Assembly (NCBI GenBank): GCA_963971225.1
Contig: OZ020267.1
Location: forward strand, 148,127,427 to 148,191,426
Length of the DNA: 64,000 nt
Reading direction: 5' to 3'
Origin: Melieria omissa
Lineage: Eukaryota > Arthropoda > Insecta > Diptera > Ulidiidae
Numbering within the stretch: the first letter of the stretch is position 1; each line of letters opens with the position of its first letter. Made by a program: the position numbers and the translations under genes. Shown here in pieces: positions 1 to 12,984 of the stretch. Under the pieces are notes generated by a model that did no database searches, was not told the origin of the DNA, and saw only the letters and a list, made by a program, of their open reading frames with translations.

Positions 1-2448
1 CTGCTCAAAGCGGAATGTCGACACAGCAACACTGCTGCAACGACAGCAACAAACTGCCAACAACAACAACAAACTAATAACAACACATGCAAATTTAATA
101 ACAACAAAAGATCTGCACATTCCCGATGTGCAATAAAGTTTCAAATGTTTGAAATTTTTTGCAACTTTTCAGCTGCAACACATTGGTTTTGTTGCAACTT
201 GTAGATTTCAAGGCCTAAAGATGTATTTGGAACTTTTTTGTTAGGAGAAATTTTTTTTTGTGATTTCACTAATTTCTCTTAAATAAAAAAATGGGTTCAA
301 AACTTTTGGTAAGAATATTTTTTTTTGTGATTTGACTTGTTTCTCTAAAATAAAACTTTAAGCACATTAAGTCATAAGGCAAAGCCCTGAAGTCAACTAC
401 GTCTAAATTAATTATTACTATAAGATTCCTAATTTGTCTTTCCACACTCTCTGTTTTCACTCTCAAATATCAAAACTTGAAAAAACACAGCATTCCTGAA
501 ATATTTACAACTTTCATGACATCTTGGGGCCACTGAAGCGAAGCTTCCGGCAATCATTCATATTTGATTTTGTATGCTCAGCATTTTGTTGACTACTGTT
601 TGAGTCGGAATTCGAATGTTTCAATGCCCACAACACTAAACCGCGAAAGAAAGAAGAGAAGTGGCCAACATTTCCTATTGACAATTTTATAAAAGCAACA
701 ATGTTACTCATACGCCATGTATGCCAGATTAACTCTGATCAAATTGTTTAATTTACATGTCAAATTTTTACATTAAAACCATGTCGAGCTTGACCCAAAA
801 GCAACAACAAATTTCCCATTGCACTTATCTGTCTATACGAAACAAATATTTACACAGTTTTAAATTATAAATAAACCCATTAAACATTTTCACGCCCACA
901 CTGCTCCTTAAGATTGCACAACCAGCAATTCACTGCAGTGATTGCAAAGTTTCACTGGAAAAAGCTAAAGTCACACATATAGAGACGGCAGTCAACAAAC
1001 AGTGCAGTGCTTACTATAAGCTGCAACAGGATTGTTGTTGTTGTTGAAAGAGATCACATGTAGCTAACAAACGTGCAACGGGGCAGGTGGCAGTGCGCCA
1101 ACGCTGCACTCCGCTACGCCAGCCGTAAGGTCCATTAGCATGTCCTTGGGGAATATTTGCAACAACAACAACACAAATAACAACAAAAACATTAATGCAA
1201 TGACAGCTGTGCCAGAGCGTTGCTGCCGTGGCCTGTTGCTGCTTTGATGTCGCCGCCCAGACTACAGCGCAGACTGCAGCTTCTTTCAATGACTCTGTGT
1301 GTTTGCTTTGCCGGCATATGTGTGCTTCTTGTGTGGCTGTATGTGTGTTGTTTGTGTGCTGCATGTTTTATTTTTAATATTAAATGAAACGGAAATAGAG
1401 TGCTCTATGATGCGCTGCTGCTGCCAGCGGAAAGCGTATTCGCCATTGCAATATCCTTGAAAGTACGTCGATTTTTTTGCTACGCTTGCAGAAAGCAATA
1501 GCGAATAGAATCCACAGCCATGGCACATTGCTTGCAACACGAAACAATTGAATTTTACGAATATGCGCATCTGTGTGTGTTGTATTTGTTGTGACAGCCA
1601 AACAACACAGCAACCCGCGCTGCAATGGTGCATGCAACCGCCCACCTGCTCGCCTCAGACAGATGTGCAACATCAATGTTGCATACACATGCCATACTGA
1701 TTGTTAATATTGTTTTTGTAGTTGTTGTTGTTGCTATTATTACTTTTTGTGCTGGCTTTTATTATTGTTTTTATTTTTTTTTACTTTTATGCTTTTCGCT
1801 TTTTGCGCATTTCTTTATGCGCTGCATTTGCTTTGTTTTATGTAGTTGTTGTTATTTGCTTGTTTGTTTGTTCGTGGATTTGTTCGCTTTGTTGTAAAAG
1901 CAATAACATTAACTTTTAATAGCAGCAACATTTTGAAATGTTGCACATGTGCACAGCGGCAACAGAGCGGCACCAGCAGCAGCAGCAGCAACGGCAGCCA
2001 TAAAGCTCAAGAAAATTAAGCAAGACGAAGCTTTAAGCGTGCACAGTTTCTTAAATCGAAAATTAATCAATTTATAAATTTTTTATAAGATTTTGATGCA
2101 TTCCTATTGACTCGCATCTGTATAAAATGGGTCAAGAAAAGACTTTCGTTTTGTACTGTTTGCATAAATTTGAATAAAAGGAATTGAAGTGCAGGATATT
2201 TTAGCTATTTTGAGGATTTATTGTACCAAAAACACAAATACAGGATGGCTGATCTTGCAAAGAGTTAGAAGATCTAAGTTTTTAACACTTCTTTAGTGAC
2301 TTTTGCTGATATTTAACCATTTTTTTTAACAAAAAGCCAAACAGCAAATACAGATTGGCAAATCCTGAAAATATGAATTGTTAAAATTTATATGAATTTG
2401 TTGTTTTCCTTTAAGTCTGCGATAACCGCAAATTTTTTAAACGGTCAA
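1..2448. other. non-coding, CAA/TTG-rich DNA
   Basis: No coding region is supported here. The stretch is rich in CAACAA/TTGTTG runs and homopolymers, and the short open frames are low-complexity translations of these. It holds one copy of the recurring 15-bp element (702-716) and, at about 2253-2408, one copy of a roughly 155-bp dispersed repeat that reappears at 8950-9112. Confidence 0.6.
2253..2408 (+). repeat. dispersed repeat, copy A (partner at 8950-9112)
   Basis: The segment from 'TGCAAAGAGTTAGAAGATCT' through 'CAGATTGGCAAATCCTG' matches 8950-9112 in the same order, including 'TTTTTAACACTTCTT', 'AGTGACTTTTGC' and 'AGATTGGC'. The two copies differ by substitutions and small indels. There is no coding potential. 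The 8950 copy lies next to arrays of the GTATGAGTAAC element, which suggests both belong to one larger repeat family. Confidence 0.6.
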
Positions 2449-2450
2449 AG

Positions 2451-3885
2451 CCCAACAAGGTCCCCAGGGACCTTTTTTTGTAATATTGCATATAAGATGT
2501 GTAATTTTATAATGTAAGGTTACATAATGTGTGTAGATGTGTTTGGAGAGCCAAAAAGTTAAACTTCGTGTATATAACTTTTGAGCCGAATACCATATTT
2601 TGTACCAGCACTTTTGGTGTTTGATGAGGGCGGGGGTGGTTTTTGGGGTTCAATGTGCGGCAATGACCCCGAATATAGTAAGAACCGACAAAGGACTCCA
2701 TTTCTTCGGTGTTGCTTTTGGGTTTTTTATGTTCCAAGAAGTAGCATAATCATTCCATTTTGTGTTGGTTTCACGAATGGCTACGTAGGCAATTTCATGG
2801 CTCAAAATTATTTTAAATATTTCAAACGGATCAGCAATAGTTCCGAGCGCTGGGACTGGGCGGCGTTGAGTGAGATCAACAAGATTGGATGCCCGAATGC
2901 GAGTAATTACTGATGGATTGACATACCAGTTTTCCAAGTAAAGAACAGCCCATGATCGGCTGCAGCTGGTGGAAAAGCAACAACAGAAGCAGCAACGTCC
3001 TTAAGAGTTTGATCATCGTCGGCGGAGTTAGCTTCGTTCGCCACAGTGACATTCAGTTAAACTTCAGCATCAGATGTTTCATCGTATGGCAAGAAATCTT
3101 CGTAATTTGTCTCCTCAATGAATGAATAAGGTTCTTCATTGTTTTCCAAATATCTGACCAAATTCTGCATTACTGCTTGTTGTTGAATCATGCTCTGTTG
3201 TTGAAAGCGCGTACGGCGGCATATCAATTTGATCCGATTCACCGTAGGTATTTTAATTTCAACGATTTATTTGAAATTGTGCTGCTATCAATATTTGGCA
3301 CTATTTATAATTACTAAAAAAAAATTAAAGCAAATTACATGGAGCTACCTACAAGGTCCCTGCCGGGCATCGACGCCCTAAATGACTTCAATGCGATAAT
3401 TATGATGGTAAAATACATGCAATCGTGCTGAAATCTATTTCAGCAGCTTCTAAATATTCCATTTATAGAAGTCATAAAGTCTCCAGCTCATCACTCCCTC
3501 CATATTGAAATGTCTTCTTCTTCTTATTGACTGGCACAACAGCCCGATTACGAGACTAAGGCCTAGCTACCCTCAACCAACCGTGTTGTGCGTGCGAATG
3601 TTTTTACAAGGTTGGAATGGACCTACAGTTTTTTATGCCGATTCCGAACGGCGAGTGGGGAGTGGGGAGCTTTTTCATATGAAATTTAGTCTCAGAGGTT
3701 TGCCATTTCCTGCTGAGAGGACAGCCGCCGAAAGAAAAATTGTTGTTTTTCTTTTTTTTTCGGTGTTAACGCAATGGAGTATTGAACTCGCGGAGTCTTG
3801 ACTCGCGGCCCAACGCACTAGCCAGGTAAGCTATGGCGGCTCAGCGTATTTTAAAACGCCATAGGTCCCCATGGACCTTGTTGGG
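2451..3885 (-). mobile_element. piggyBac-like element remnant
   Basis: The ends form an imperfect inverted repeat: CCCAACAAGGTCCCCAGGG at 2451-2469 against the reverse complement of 3867-3885, which ends in CCTTGTTGGG. Each end is itself nearly palindromic (AAGGTCCC...GGGACCTT). A third related end lies at 3351-3369. On the minus strand two open stretches resemble the start of a piggyBac transposase: an acidic segment (3242-3060, ending in DETSDAEV) and one carrying 'DPFEIFKIILSHEI' and 'RETN' (2937-2650), like the conserved piggyBac segment before the catalytic core. No aspartates of the catalytic triad can be placed, so it is a dead fragment. No TTAA target duplication is visible. Most of the right third is a SINE (3512-3841). 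Confidence 0.5.
3512..3841 (-). mobile_element. tRNA-derived SINE, minus strand
   Basis: Read on the minus strand, the segment starts at about 3841 with a tRNA-like head: an A-box-like TGGCTAGTGCGTTGG followed by a B-box-like GAGTTCAATACTCC. It ends near 3512 in an (AAG)n tail. A core at 3620-3654 (CCTACAGTTTTTTATGCCGA then TTCCGAACGGCGA) is shared with the SINE at 34395-34773, although the heads and tails of the two differ. RNA polymerase III promoters of this type are typical of SINEs, which move using LINE enzymes. No clear target duplication was found. It sits just inside the right end of the piggyBac-like remnant, so it probably inserted there later. Confidence 0.65.
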
Positions 3886-3899
3886 CATCGGAGTGTTAG

Positions 3900-4870
3900 C
3901 ATGCCAAAAATTTCTATTTTGTTAACAGGTCGTATGAGTAACAATAGTTCAATGGATCCAACACCCACATTATCAAAACAATTAGTAAAAATACTAGCAA
4001 ACAAATTATACACTAAAATCAGCAAAATATTCTACATGATTTTTTACATTTTCATAAATTTCTGTTTATGCTGAGATAATACATTTTTGTGAACAGGTCG
4101 TATGAGTAACAATAATTCAATTGATCCAACACTCACATTATCAAAAAATTTTTCAAATTACTAACATTCTCCACTAAACTCAGCAGAAGATTCTACATAA
4201 TTTTTTACATTTTTATGAATTTCCGTTTACGTTGAGATATTCAACTTTTGTTTACAGGTCGTATGAGCAATAATAATTCAGTTGATCCAATACTCACATC
4301 ATCAAAAAATTGGTAAAATTACTAGCAAACAAAATTCGAAACCAACATCAGCAGAAGATTCTACATAATTTTTTACATTTTTATGAGTTTCTGTTCAAGT
4401 TGAGATAATAAATTTTTGTTAACAAGTCGTATGAATAACAATAATTCAATCGAAAAACAATATTCAAAAATTGGCAGAACTGACAGAAAATATTCTACAT
4501 AATTTTTGAATTTTTTTATAAATTTTGGTTTACGTTTCAAATGCAAAAAAAATCTTGTTAACAGGTCATATTAAATTTTTGTTAGCAGGTCGTATGAGTA
4601 ACAATAATTGAATTGAAAAAAACTCAAAACAAATTGTTAAAACTACTGACAGAAAATATTCTACACATCAGCAGAGAATTCTACATACTGTTTTTAATTT
4701 TTATAAATTTTTGTTAAAGTTTCAAATGCAAAGAAGTTCACTTTTTGTTAACAGGTCGTATGAGTAACAATAATTCAATTAAATCGATCAAACATTCACT
4801 TTACCAAAAACTAACAAATTTATTAGCAGAAACTAATCTGCACTAAAATCAGCAGAATAAGCTATATAAC
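3900..4870 (+). repeat. satellite-like tandem array, ~165-bp monomer, 6 copies
   Basis: The anchor AACAGGTCGTATGAGTAACA starts each copy. GTCGTATGAGTAAC or a variant lies at about 3929, 4097, 4258, 4426, 4589 and 4754, giving spacings of 168, 161, 168, 163 and 165 bases. Each monomer continues with AATAATTCAATYGATCCAAC, 'CACATTATCAAAAAA', 'CAGCAGAA..TTCTACATAATTTTT' and 'TTTATGAATTTCTGTT'. Copies have diverged by substitutions and small indels. Two further partial monomers occur at 9141-9300. No coding capacity. Confidence 0.85.
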
Positions 4871-7800
4871 GCAAAATCGTTCCCTAATATTAATTTCGAT
4901 ATCACTCAAATCTCTCCAAATGATCAATCAATGGTTTACTTTGCTTTCCTCACTCATTTCATTTGAACACAACTGCACCTTCGCATTTATTATGTAAAAT
5001 AAGTATTTTCCAAAATTACATATAACAATTATTTCATGAGAATCACCCTGTTCCAATGAAGACAACAACAACAGCCACCAGCAGCCTCAAGACAACTACA
5101 AAAAACCAGTGAAACACTACAATTCTCAGCAACCTTTCAAAGCCGCATTCAAATAAATTGATAGACAAATGAAGCAAGCGACGCAGATGAGTGCAAAGAG
5201 CAGCGCAGAGCGTTTGCACTCGAACGCAACGAAAGCTTTTCAATTAAATCGATTTTAATCCAAGGGAGCAGTTAAAAGCAAGCAAAGTTGTCGCACACAC
5301 ACACACAAACATACGCACACATTGGCACCAACAAGCCGCAACATACCAACTGCAACACTTGTGGCCCTTTTCGTTTGTGTGTGTATGTGGTTTTTTGCAT
5401 GGCCGCACATGCTGCAAGCATGCTGTTGCAATGAAAAGATGCAGAAAATTTTAGATTTTTATTTGCAATGTTGCTTTGGTGTGCGTTGCTTTAGTCATTT
5501 TGTTTTAATTAATCAAATTCAGCATATTCAATGGAAATCAGTCGAGAACCCAAAATCAACCAACCAATGCATGCAATCGAGGCGTTTCGAAATGAAATCG
5601 AAGCGAGAATGAACGCCCAAATGGCTCATTCGAACATTGTATGTGTCTGTGACTCATTGGTGTTGAATTTGTGCTATTTGAAGTGCAATTCGTGCTGCAT
5701 TTTGTGCCAAAAATTTCAATTGCATTCCAATTTGCATGATGCATTTACACTCAAATATATATAAATGTAAAGACGGTTTGTAGATTTCTTTTGCATTTTA
5801 TTTGTGCAATGAGTGTAAAATTAAAGGCTTTCATTATGCATTTTCTACAACAAAAATTTGGATACTCTTTCGACAAAGTGACTGTTTAAGACTGACCAGT
5901 AGACTGGATTCAGTGCAAAATTTTTCGTTTCGATGCTCCCCAACCTCTCATTTTGTGCGGTTTTGTGAAAAAGTGCATGAGCCAAAAAATTTTAGGTCTA
6001 GAGTGGCGTCGCATCGAGGTCAAAGTTCACAAAACAGCTGGGAAATTCTACAAATCGCACCACAGCTGGTCAGAAGTTGCTCTGAAAGGGTTAAAATACA
6101 TGAATGACCCCCACTAACTTTCTCTAGTGAACATTTCTTTCAAACATATTTGTACCCTATCTTCAACCCTTTATGGGCTCCCATACAAAATGGTAATTTT
6201 TATAAAATAGGCTCCCACTGCTTCCAGGTTGCCCCCAGACGTGTCAAATGTATGACCGACATGCATTTATTTTCCCTTCCAAATGTTTCTTCCAAACAGA
6301 TCTACCCGCTATCTCCAAGTCTTAAGGCGCCTGCCATACAAAATTGACCATTTTCTATGCATTGGCTCCCCACTTGATGTAGATGTAGTAGTTAAGTAAG
6401 CGAGAAAACATCGTATCTCGGAAACTACTGAACCGATTTGAATGATTTATTCAGCGATCACCAACATTCTTGAATACAAAAAATACAAAATTAATTAATG
6501 TTCAGAAATTTACCACCAGAGGGCGTCTCCCATACGATTGGATTTGTGGCATTGCCAACTTTTGGGTTTCTACAAAGCAAAAAACCAATTTGTTTTGTCG
6601 AAACCCCAATGACCTCACTACTCACCTCACCTGACATCACAATTTGCCATACAAACCTAACTCAACTCAATCTAACACTCCTTCTTCATTTCAAATTCAA
6701 TTATTATTATTATTACCTATTATTTATTTAGACTACAATATAACATATTATAGCTATGTCACTCATACACTCATAAAATTACAATTTTCTTCCACCATAC
6801 CAAAAATATTCAATACTTTTCACACTCATTCCGCATATACTGAATTCATGTTACTCATACGCCCCGTCTGGCATTGCAATCTCTTCAACACCATTAAATA
6901 GTTTTATGCAAAAGTCATCGAAATTGATGATAAGACAAATTTAGTGCACATTTGCCGCCTCCATCAATGCACCAGTGCCTTCCCCTTTTAAACTTACCAC
7001 CGACTGCGGTTCCTCTACGTTTGCATATTTACATTTTTCCTCTGCTCAAAGCATGGTTTTCAGCGCCACAAAAAAATTTAAACCCAAATTGAGTACTAAA
7101 AAAGTCGCCAACAATCGCTTACCACCAATCGAAATTATTCATTGCACCGACTGTAACTACAGCTATAACAGCAACAACAACAACAACGATCAAAGAATCA
7201 CATCGACAACTGGCAATTGCATTATTTTTCATGAGCTTTTCGCTTGCATTGCCAGCACATTTACATTCCTTATGCGGCCACAAGTTGTGCTTGGCTCTTG
7301 TTGCTGCAGCGCACTGACGATACCAATAATAATATTGGTGGCAGCAGCACCTAGCCACATTCAAAACGGCAGCAACACAGCACACAAATAAAACAAATTT
7401 CGCATAAAAGTAAACGAGGCAACGGTGAAATCACAGCGCGAAATTTCAAGTGTGCCGGCACAATTCGGCGCCGTCAATGGCAGCCAATGCCATCGACCAA
7501 CGGCAGAAACAGCACCAACAGCAATAACGCCAAACAAAAAATTGCAATAAAAATGCGTCGTTGCAAAAAAATGACGAAAGTGCAAAAGGCAACAACAGCA
7601 AGGAAAAGCAAAGTACCACAGCAATCGAAGGCAAGCTCAAGAAAATGCCAACATGCAACACGCTTACAACAGGAACTACACAACAGCGCCATTATGAGCA
7701 GCAACAGCAGCAGCCAGTCGGCAACGGCACCTAAGTTGTCGACAACGGCAACTTCCGCCGTTCGATCGGGGATTTTTGCACTTCCACTTACTTGTTCGCC

Positions 7801-8792
7801 TTGCTGCCCGGCATCATCAATGCGGCAGCGATACTTCCGGCTGGGCTGGTGAACCCCGCACCGATTGTTGTTGGCCTTGGCGCACTGGTGCACTGCCTTC
7901 TGCAGCGTCTTGTGCGGCGTCTTGCGTTGTAAATAATAAAGCAACAGCGGCAGCAGTAGCAGCAGCCCGATGCTATCGCAGCCAGCAACAACCCGCCAGC
8001 AACAATGCTAAGTAATAGTCGTGCGCCGTCGCGTTCACATCGACCGACAACATTTAATGTGCATTTTGCATGGGAATTTGTTATTCATTGCGGCAGCGGC
8101 GAGTGCCGTCGACCGGCGTACGTTGTGCGCTGTGATATTGCAGCAACATTATTGGTGTTGCATTGTGAGTGTGTTTGTTTATGTGTTGCTATGTGTGTGT
8201 GATGGCCAGGTATGTGTGCGCTAAGATTGCTTGTATATGCAAATTCAAAGCGAAATCACACACAAACAAGCAAACATGCAGCGACTGACACACTCACACA
8301 CACATGCATTGCAATCTGCATTGGCAATCAATGCGGGGCATCTGCATGCCTCAACACCAACGTAAACAGCACCTGGGTTGCCACATTAGAGGCGCATTGA
8401 GGTGTCCAGCTGCTAAAAAATTTAAAAATAAATAAAATATTCCGAATGCGCACACAGAATGTTCCAGCCTCATACTTTTAAAGTGAGAAAACATTTTTAA
8501 ACTAATTCACTTTATTGAAGAGAAATTATTGAAGACTGTATAGTGTTAGAATGCTGACAATAAGTCAATGTTGCTCAAACATTGAAGCCTTTAGAATTGT
8601 TCAAATTTATGGAAAAGCTCAGAGTTGAAAACTTAATAAAATTTTCAAAAAATCTATACTGCTCTTACGACCAGAAAGTAATCTTATTAAACTTTACCTA
8701 AGCAACCACAAATGTAACTCAAACATTTCGAAAACATAAATCGAAAACTTGTTTGAGAGAAGTTTGAGATTTTCGTTCAGGTTTCAGAAATA
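4871..8792. other. non-coding stretch
   Basis: No gene is supported. The sequence contains CA/TG dinucleotide runs (for example 5293-5318 and 8150-8200), CAA-rich tracts (7140-7990) and one copy of the recurring element as TGTTACTCATACGCC at 6849-6863. The short open frames at 7100-8000 are translations of CAR/CAACAA repeats in several frames on both strands, with no domain. Confidence 0.55.
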
Positions 8793-9452
8793 TTTGTCAC
8801 CTAATGTTAATCATACGCTCCGATAACCTGAACACTTCTGATCTTAAAATCTATACAAGTCCAATTGCTTGTCAATATAAACAAAGAAGTCAGTTTGTAG
8901 CCACCAAGAAATGTTGTTCATGCATTATTTTGACTAAAAGAACGAACAAAGGTTGCCTCATACTGCAAAGATTTAGAAGATCTGCATTTTTTTAACACTT
9001 CTTAAGTGACTTTTGCCGACATTTCCAAATTTTTGTTTTAAAACAAAAAGCAAATATAGATTGGCTCATCCTGCAAATATGAGTTATTGGAATTTAATGA
9101 ATTTTTTGTTTACGCTAAACATGCCGAAATTCTATTTTGTTAACAGGTCGTATGAGTAACAATAATGCAATCGATTTTTTTCAACAGGTCGTATGAGTAA
9201 CAACAATTCAATCGATCCAACATTCACATTACCAAAAAAAAAATTGTATAATTACTGGAAAAAAATATTCTACAGTAAAATTAGCAGAATATTCTATATA
9301 ATTTCTTACATCATCACTCATTTGTCACCTAATGTTGCTCATACGCTCCGATAACCTGAACATTTCTGGTCTCCAAATCGATTCAAGTAAAATTTCCAGG
9401 CAATATAAACAAAATTAGTCAATTTCTAGTCACCAAAAATCGTTGTTCATGC
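8793..9452. repeat. complex repeat cluster with the GTATGAGTAAC element in both orientations
   Basis: A roughly 130-bp unit beginning TTTGTCACCTAATGTT and ending 'TTGTTCATGCA' occurs twice in direct orientation (8793-8922 and 9321-9452), each with a variant of the element (CATACGCTCCGATAACCTGA). Between them lie copy B of the 155-bp repeat (8950-9112) and two satellite-type copies with the element in the opposite direction (9147-9161 and 9188-9202). The cluster therefore carries the same short sequence head-to-head. No coding capacity is seen. Confidence 0.7.
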
Positions 9453-12400
9453 AACCGTTTGTTGAAAGTTTTTACTTTTTTAACATTTTGTTTAAAAACA
9501 TTTTCATAAATGTTACTCGTACCTCACTGCCACATAAAAAATTTTGCAAAATTTCCCTGATTACCCCAAACTGCAGCCTTCCATATGTTCCCCGTCCGCT
9601 TCTGTACCCACCCAAAGTTCTCACAATACAGCAATCTTTCAACTTTTTCACTAAAGCTTTAACTATTTCGACAACATCCAACGCTCCGAGTCGCCGCCGT
9701 TGCCAAATTTGACTGCTTTTGCGCTGCGGCAGTCAAACGCCACACGAAAATGCCGCGCTGACCAGCCATGAAATTCTTAATCGCCGTCAACAAATCGACA
9801 CAGGCCCCACGGCCTCTAAGTGAATTCCCTTTGGTAACGTGAGTGGGCCGCATGGCGGCGGCTTTTCTTGTTTGCAGTGCAAAATGCGCCGGCGCTGCAC
9901 ATTGCTGTAACCGAGTCAGAAAAAACACAAAAGGCGGCTTTGCTAGTGCGTCGCGGTCGTGCAACATGCCACTACGGACCATGCCACGCACACATACACT
10001 CATGTACAAACACATACACCCGCACACGCCCAATGGTGCTGGCAAAAATTGCAGCTAAACCTGGGCACCGCCTGCCGCGAAATTGTCACCGCGCCCGCGC
10101 GCTATTTGCGCCATTTGCTGCATTCATGCCACATTGCCATCGCCATCGTCATCGTCATTGCCAACACCAGCGCCAGCACCAACAGTAATGGTAACAGCAG
10201 CAGCAGCGACGGCAACAGCGACAGCGGCGATTTGTCGCTCTTGTTGATTCCGGTCAATTTTCGGGTCATGCAAATGTGGTCGATTGGCATTTTTGCGCGT
10301 TTGGGCGATTTTTGGCAACGATATTTTTTCCATGTCTCTCTGTATGCGTTTATGTGTGTCGGGCCAACTTGGGATATGTTGTTGTTTTAGTAATTTGTTG
10401 TTGTTGTTGTTGCTGCTGCATTTGTTCATTAAGTGCGCACAGTTGCTGCCCTGGTCGCAGCGGTGGCAGCGCCGCAGTGGCACAGCGCGGTCATAGCTGA
10501 CGCTGAGTGTGCGGTGGCGTACAGACGGAATTGCAGTCGAATTGCACTCAGAATCATTGCAAATGTTGCGCACATTTTGCGAGCGGCAAAAATGCTCGTT
10601 GCAGCAATTAACGGTAATCCTTGGCCATGGTTTTAATGGCACATAACGATGGCCCTGCGGAAGCGGAAATGTCGACATTGTAACGGCGAACGCGATTGGA
10701 GCCCGTAATGCGGATGTAATGGGTACAAGTCGTCAACGCTGCAAAAGGGGTTTCAAACGTTATTCGATTGGGGACAAAGCGATCTAAAAGGGAGCAAGGA
10801 TGTTTGCGTGCGTGTGTGTGTATGTGTGAGGGAGTGCAGAATGTGGTTAAAGTGCTTTGGCCAAGACAACGGGAATAGGCAAAAGTGAAGGCATTCAGTT
10901 AAAATGTTTTTCATTCCAAAATAAATTTCTTAATTTTTTTTATTTTTTCATAAAAGTAATGAAAGAATTTAGCAATGTTTGATAAATAATTTGTTGTAGT
11001 TTGTAAAAAAGTAGGAAATATTTTTATTGACAATTTTTCTTTTTAATTTGTTTATTGTTATCACTTTTCGTATTTTAGTTTTTTTTTGTTCAATATCTGA
11101 TTTCTTACTTTTTTTAATTTTTTTAAAAAGTAATGAAAAATTTAGCAATGTTTGGAAAATAATTTGTTGTAGTTTGAAAAGTGTGGCAAATCTTTTTATT
11201 GAAAATTCGTCTTTTTAATTTTTTATTGTTATCACAGTTTGTATTTTAGTTTTTTTGTTCGTTATATAATTTTTAATTTTTTTTATTGTTATCACTTTTG
11301 GTATTTTATTTGTTTATTCTTTATATAAGTATTTATTCTAATCAACCACAAATAGTCAAATTTCTATTGTCAGATTTCGTAATAAATAATTTCCGCTGCA
11401 ACATGCTGTCCCCCAACAAGACAACAGCTGCACTTTGTCAACAATTACCGCCTGCAACATATCGCGCAACTTGCAGCGTCAGCCAAGTGTTCCATATGTT
11501 TCACATTCTGCGCTCTCCTAATGTCGCTGCCCAACTGCGAGCAGCTGCCAAAGAACTGTTCACAAGCGTAGAAGAAACTTGGTCTATCATGTTTGGTGCC
11601 TCGCTCCGCCAACGTCAGCTACCACGCTCACACTTCAAACCCTTTCGGGGCGCTGCTTGATGCCAAGTCTGACTGCACACCGGAACAAACACTTTTGCAA
11701 TAAATTTGCAAATTTATGAGGCGGAACACTTAAGCGCACTTGAGCTGGACGGACGAACGAACGAACCGACAGCGGACATGGCACAGCTGCTGCAGCCAAT
11801 CTTGCTGCCACTGTCGCTGCTGGAACTGGAACTGGAACGGTTTAAGACGAAACAGATTGCCAAGATTTATGCTCGATAGCGCTCTGTGCCACACTCCGAA
11901 AACTTTGCACAGCGCAGCTCCGCTTGGAGGCTGTGTCTTGGTTTTCATTTTACGAGGAGCTTCGGTAGTTGTTCGCCAAAACGTTAAGCGGCTTTAATTG
12001 TTGGTGAGCAACAAAATGAAATTTCACATAACTCTTTACACAGCACTCAATGAAAGACACTTTAAAATCTTCTTTGAACGATGTAAGTATTAGTCTTCCA
12101 ACCAAAGCTCAACACATAGCAACAACTAATACATTTATGGATTTTTCACAACTACAAACTTTTTTGCAACTTTAAAGAATCACATTACATAAATTGTTGG
12201 CACATATGTGGCATATGCCATCTGACTAGATGGCCAGTCAGATGGCATATGGCATACCTCCATCTGCGCGCTTATCTGTCCGTCTGTTCCTCTGTCTGCC
12301 ATGTGTCGATCAGTCTGCCGATGCAGACCAGCGTTGCGCACCACTGCCATTGCATTGCCAATTAATTGCAAATCCTCTGAGATTGTCTTTTGATTATGTG

Positions 12401-12984
12401 TTCACTGCACTCACGCTGTTGCCATTTATCCCGGCCGCTTAACCACGCCCCTCCCTTCGCACAATGCACTCTTTTACCATATACGAGCACATACTACAAA
12501 CATTTAATGCCCTTCTCTGACGCTACTCCAACTCTCTACAACGCGTTTGTATCACTCTCTCTCACTCTCTCTCACTCTCTCTCTCTTTATCTCTGTCTCT
12601 CTCTCTCGCTCAGGCGTCTATCCCTTGCAGTTCAACGGTTTGTCGCTTTAATCTCTGACCATTTTAATGATGAGCCCCTGAGCTGCCGCAATTAATTAAT
12701 GTCACCGTCACCATTGACACTGGCGCCGCCATTGCCATCGCTGTTGCCATCGATATTGCTAGCACATCACCAATGCTGCTTGGCTGCACGTTAATGCCTT
12801 TTCAATTGTATCGCCAATCGTTCGCTCAATTCCGCATTCGCGTAAAACGCATTTGCACTTGAATCCGTTCGTTTGTTTGTTATGTAATGCTGCATTTAAT
12901 TGAGTTTTGCATTATGGCCAGTTTTGTAAAATTGCCTTAAACTGTTGCAAATTGGCCCAATAGCGAATGCGAAATGTCAGCGGC
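9453..12984. other. non-coding stretch with simple repeats
   Basis: No gene is supported. The region contains CA/TG runs, CAG/CTG-type trinucleotide runs at about 10150-10430, a T-rich segment with an internal near-duplication (about 10915-11060 against 11095-11235: 'TAATGAAA.AATTTAGCAATGTTTG.A.AAATAATTTGTTGTAG'), and a TCTC/ACTCTC microsatellite at 12550-12612. The longest open frame here (minus strand, about 10124-10678) is a low-complexity translation without a domain. Confidence 0.55.
12550..12612 (+). repeat. CT-rich microsatellite
   Basis: An uninterrupted run of CTCTCTCACTCT/CTCTCTCT units, a pure pyrimidine tract apart from occasional A and G. Ordinary simple repeat. Confidence 0.85.

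Noticed and set aside
10124..10678. 184-codon minus-strand open frame with Asn and Ala runs
   Set aside because: Built from CAA and CTG-type trinucleotide repeats; no domain and no intron-supported extension.
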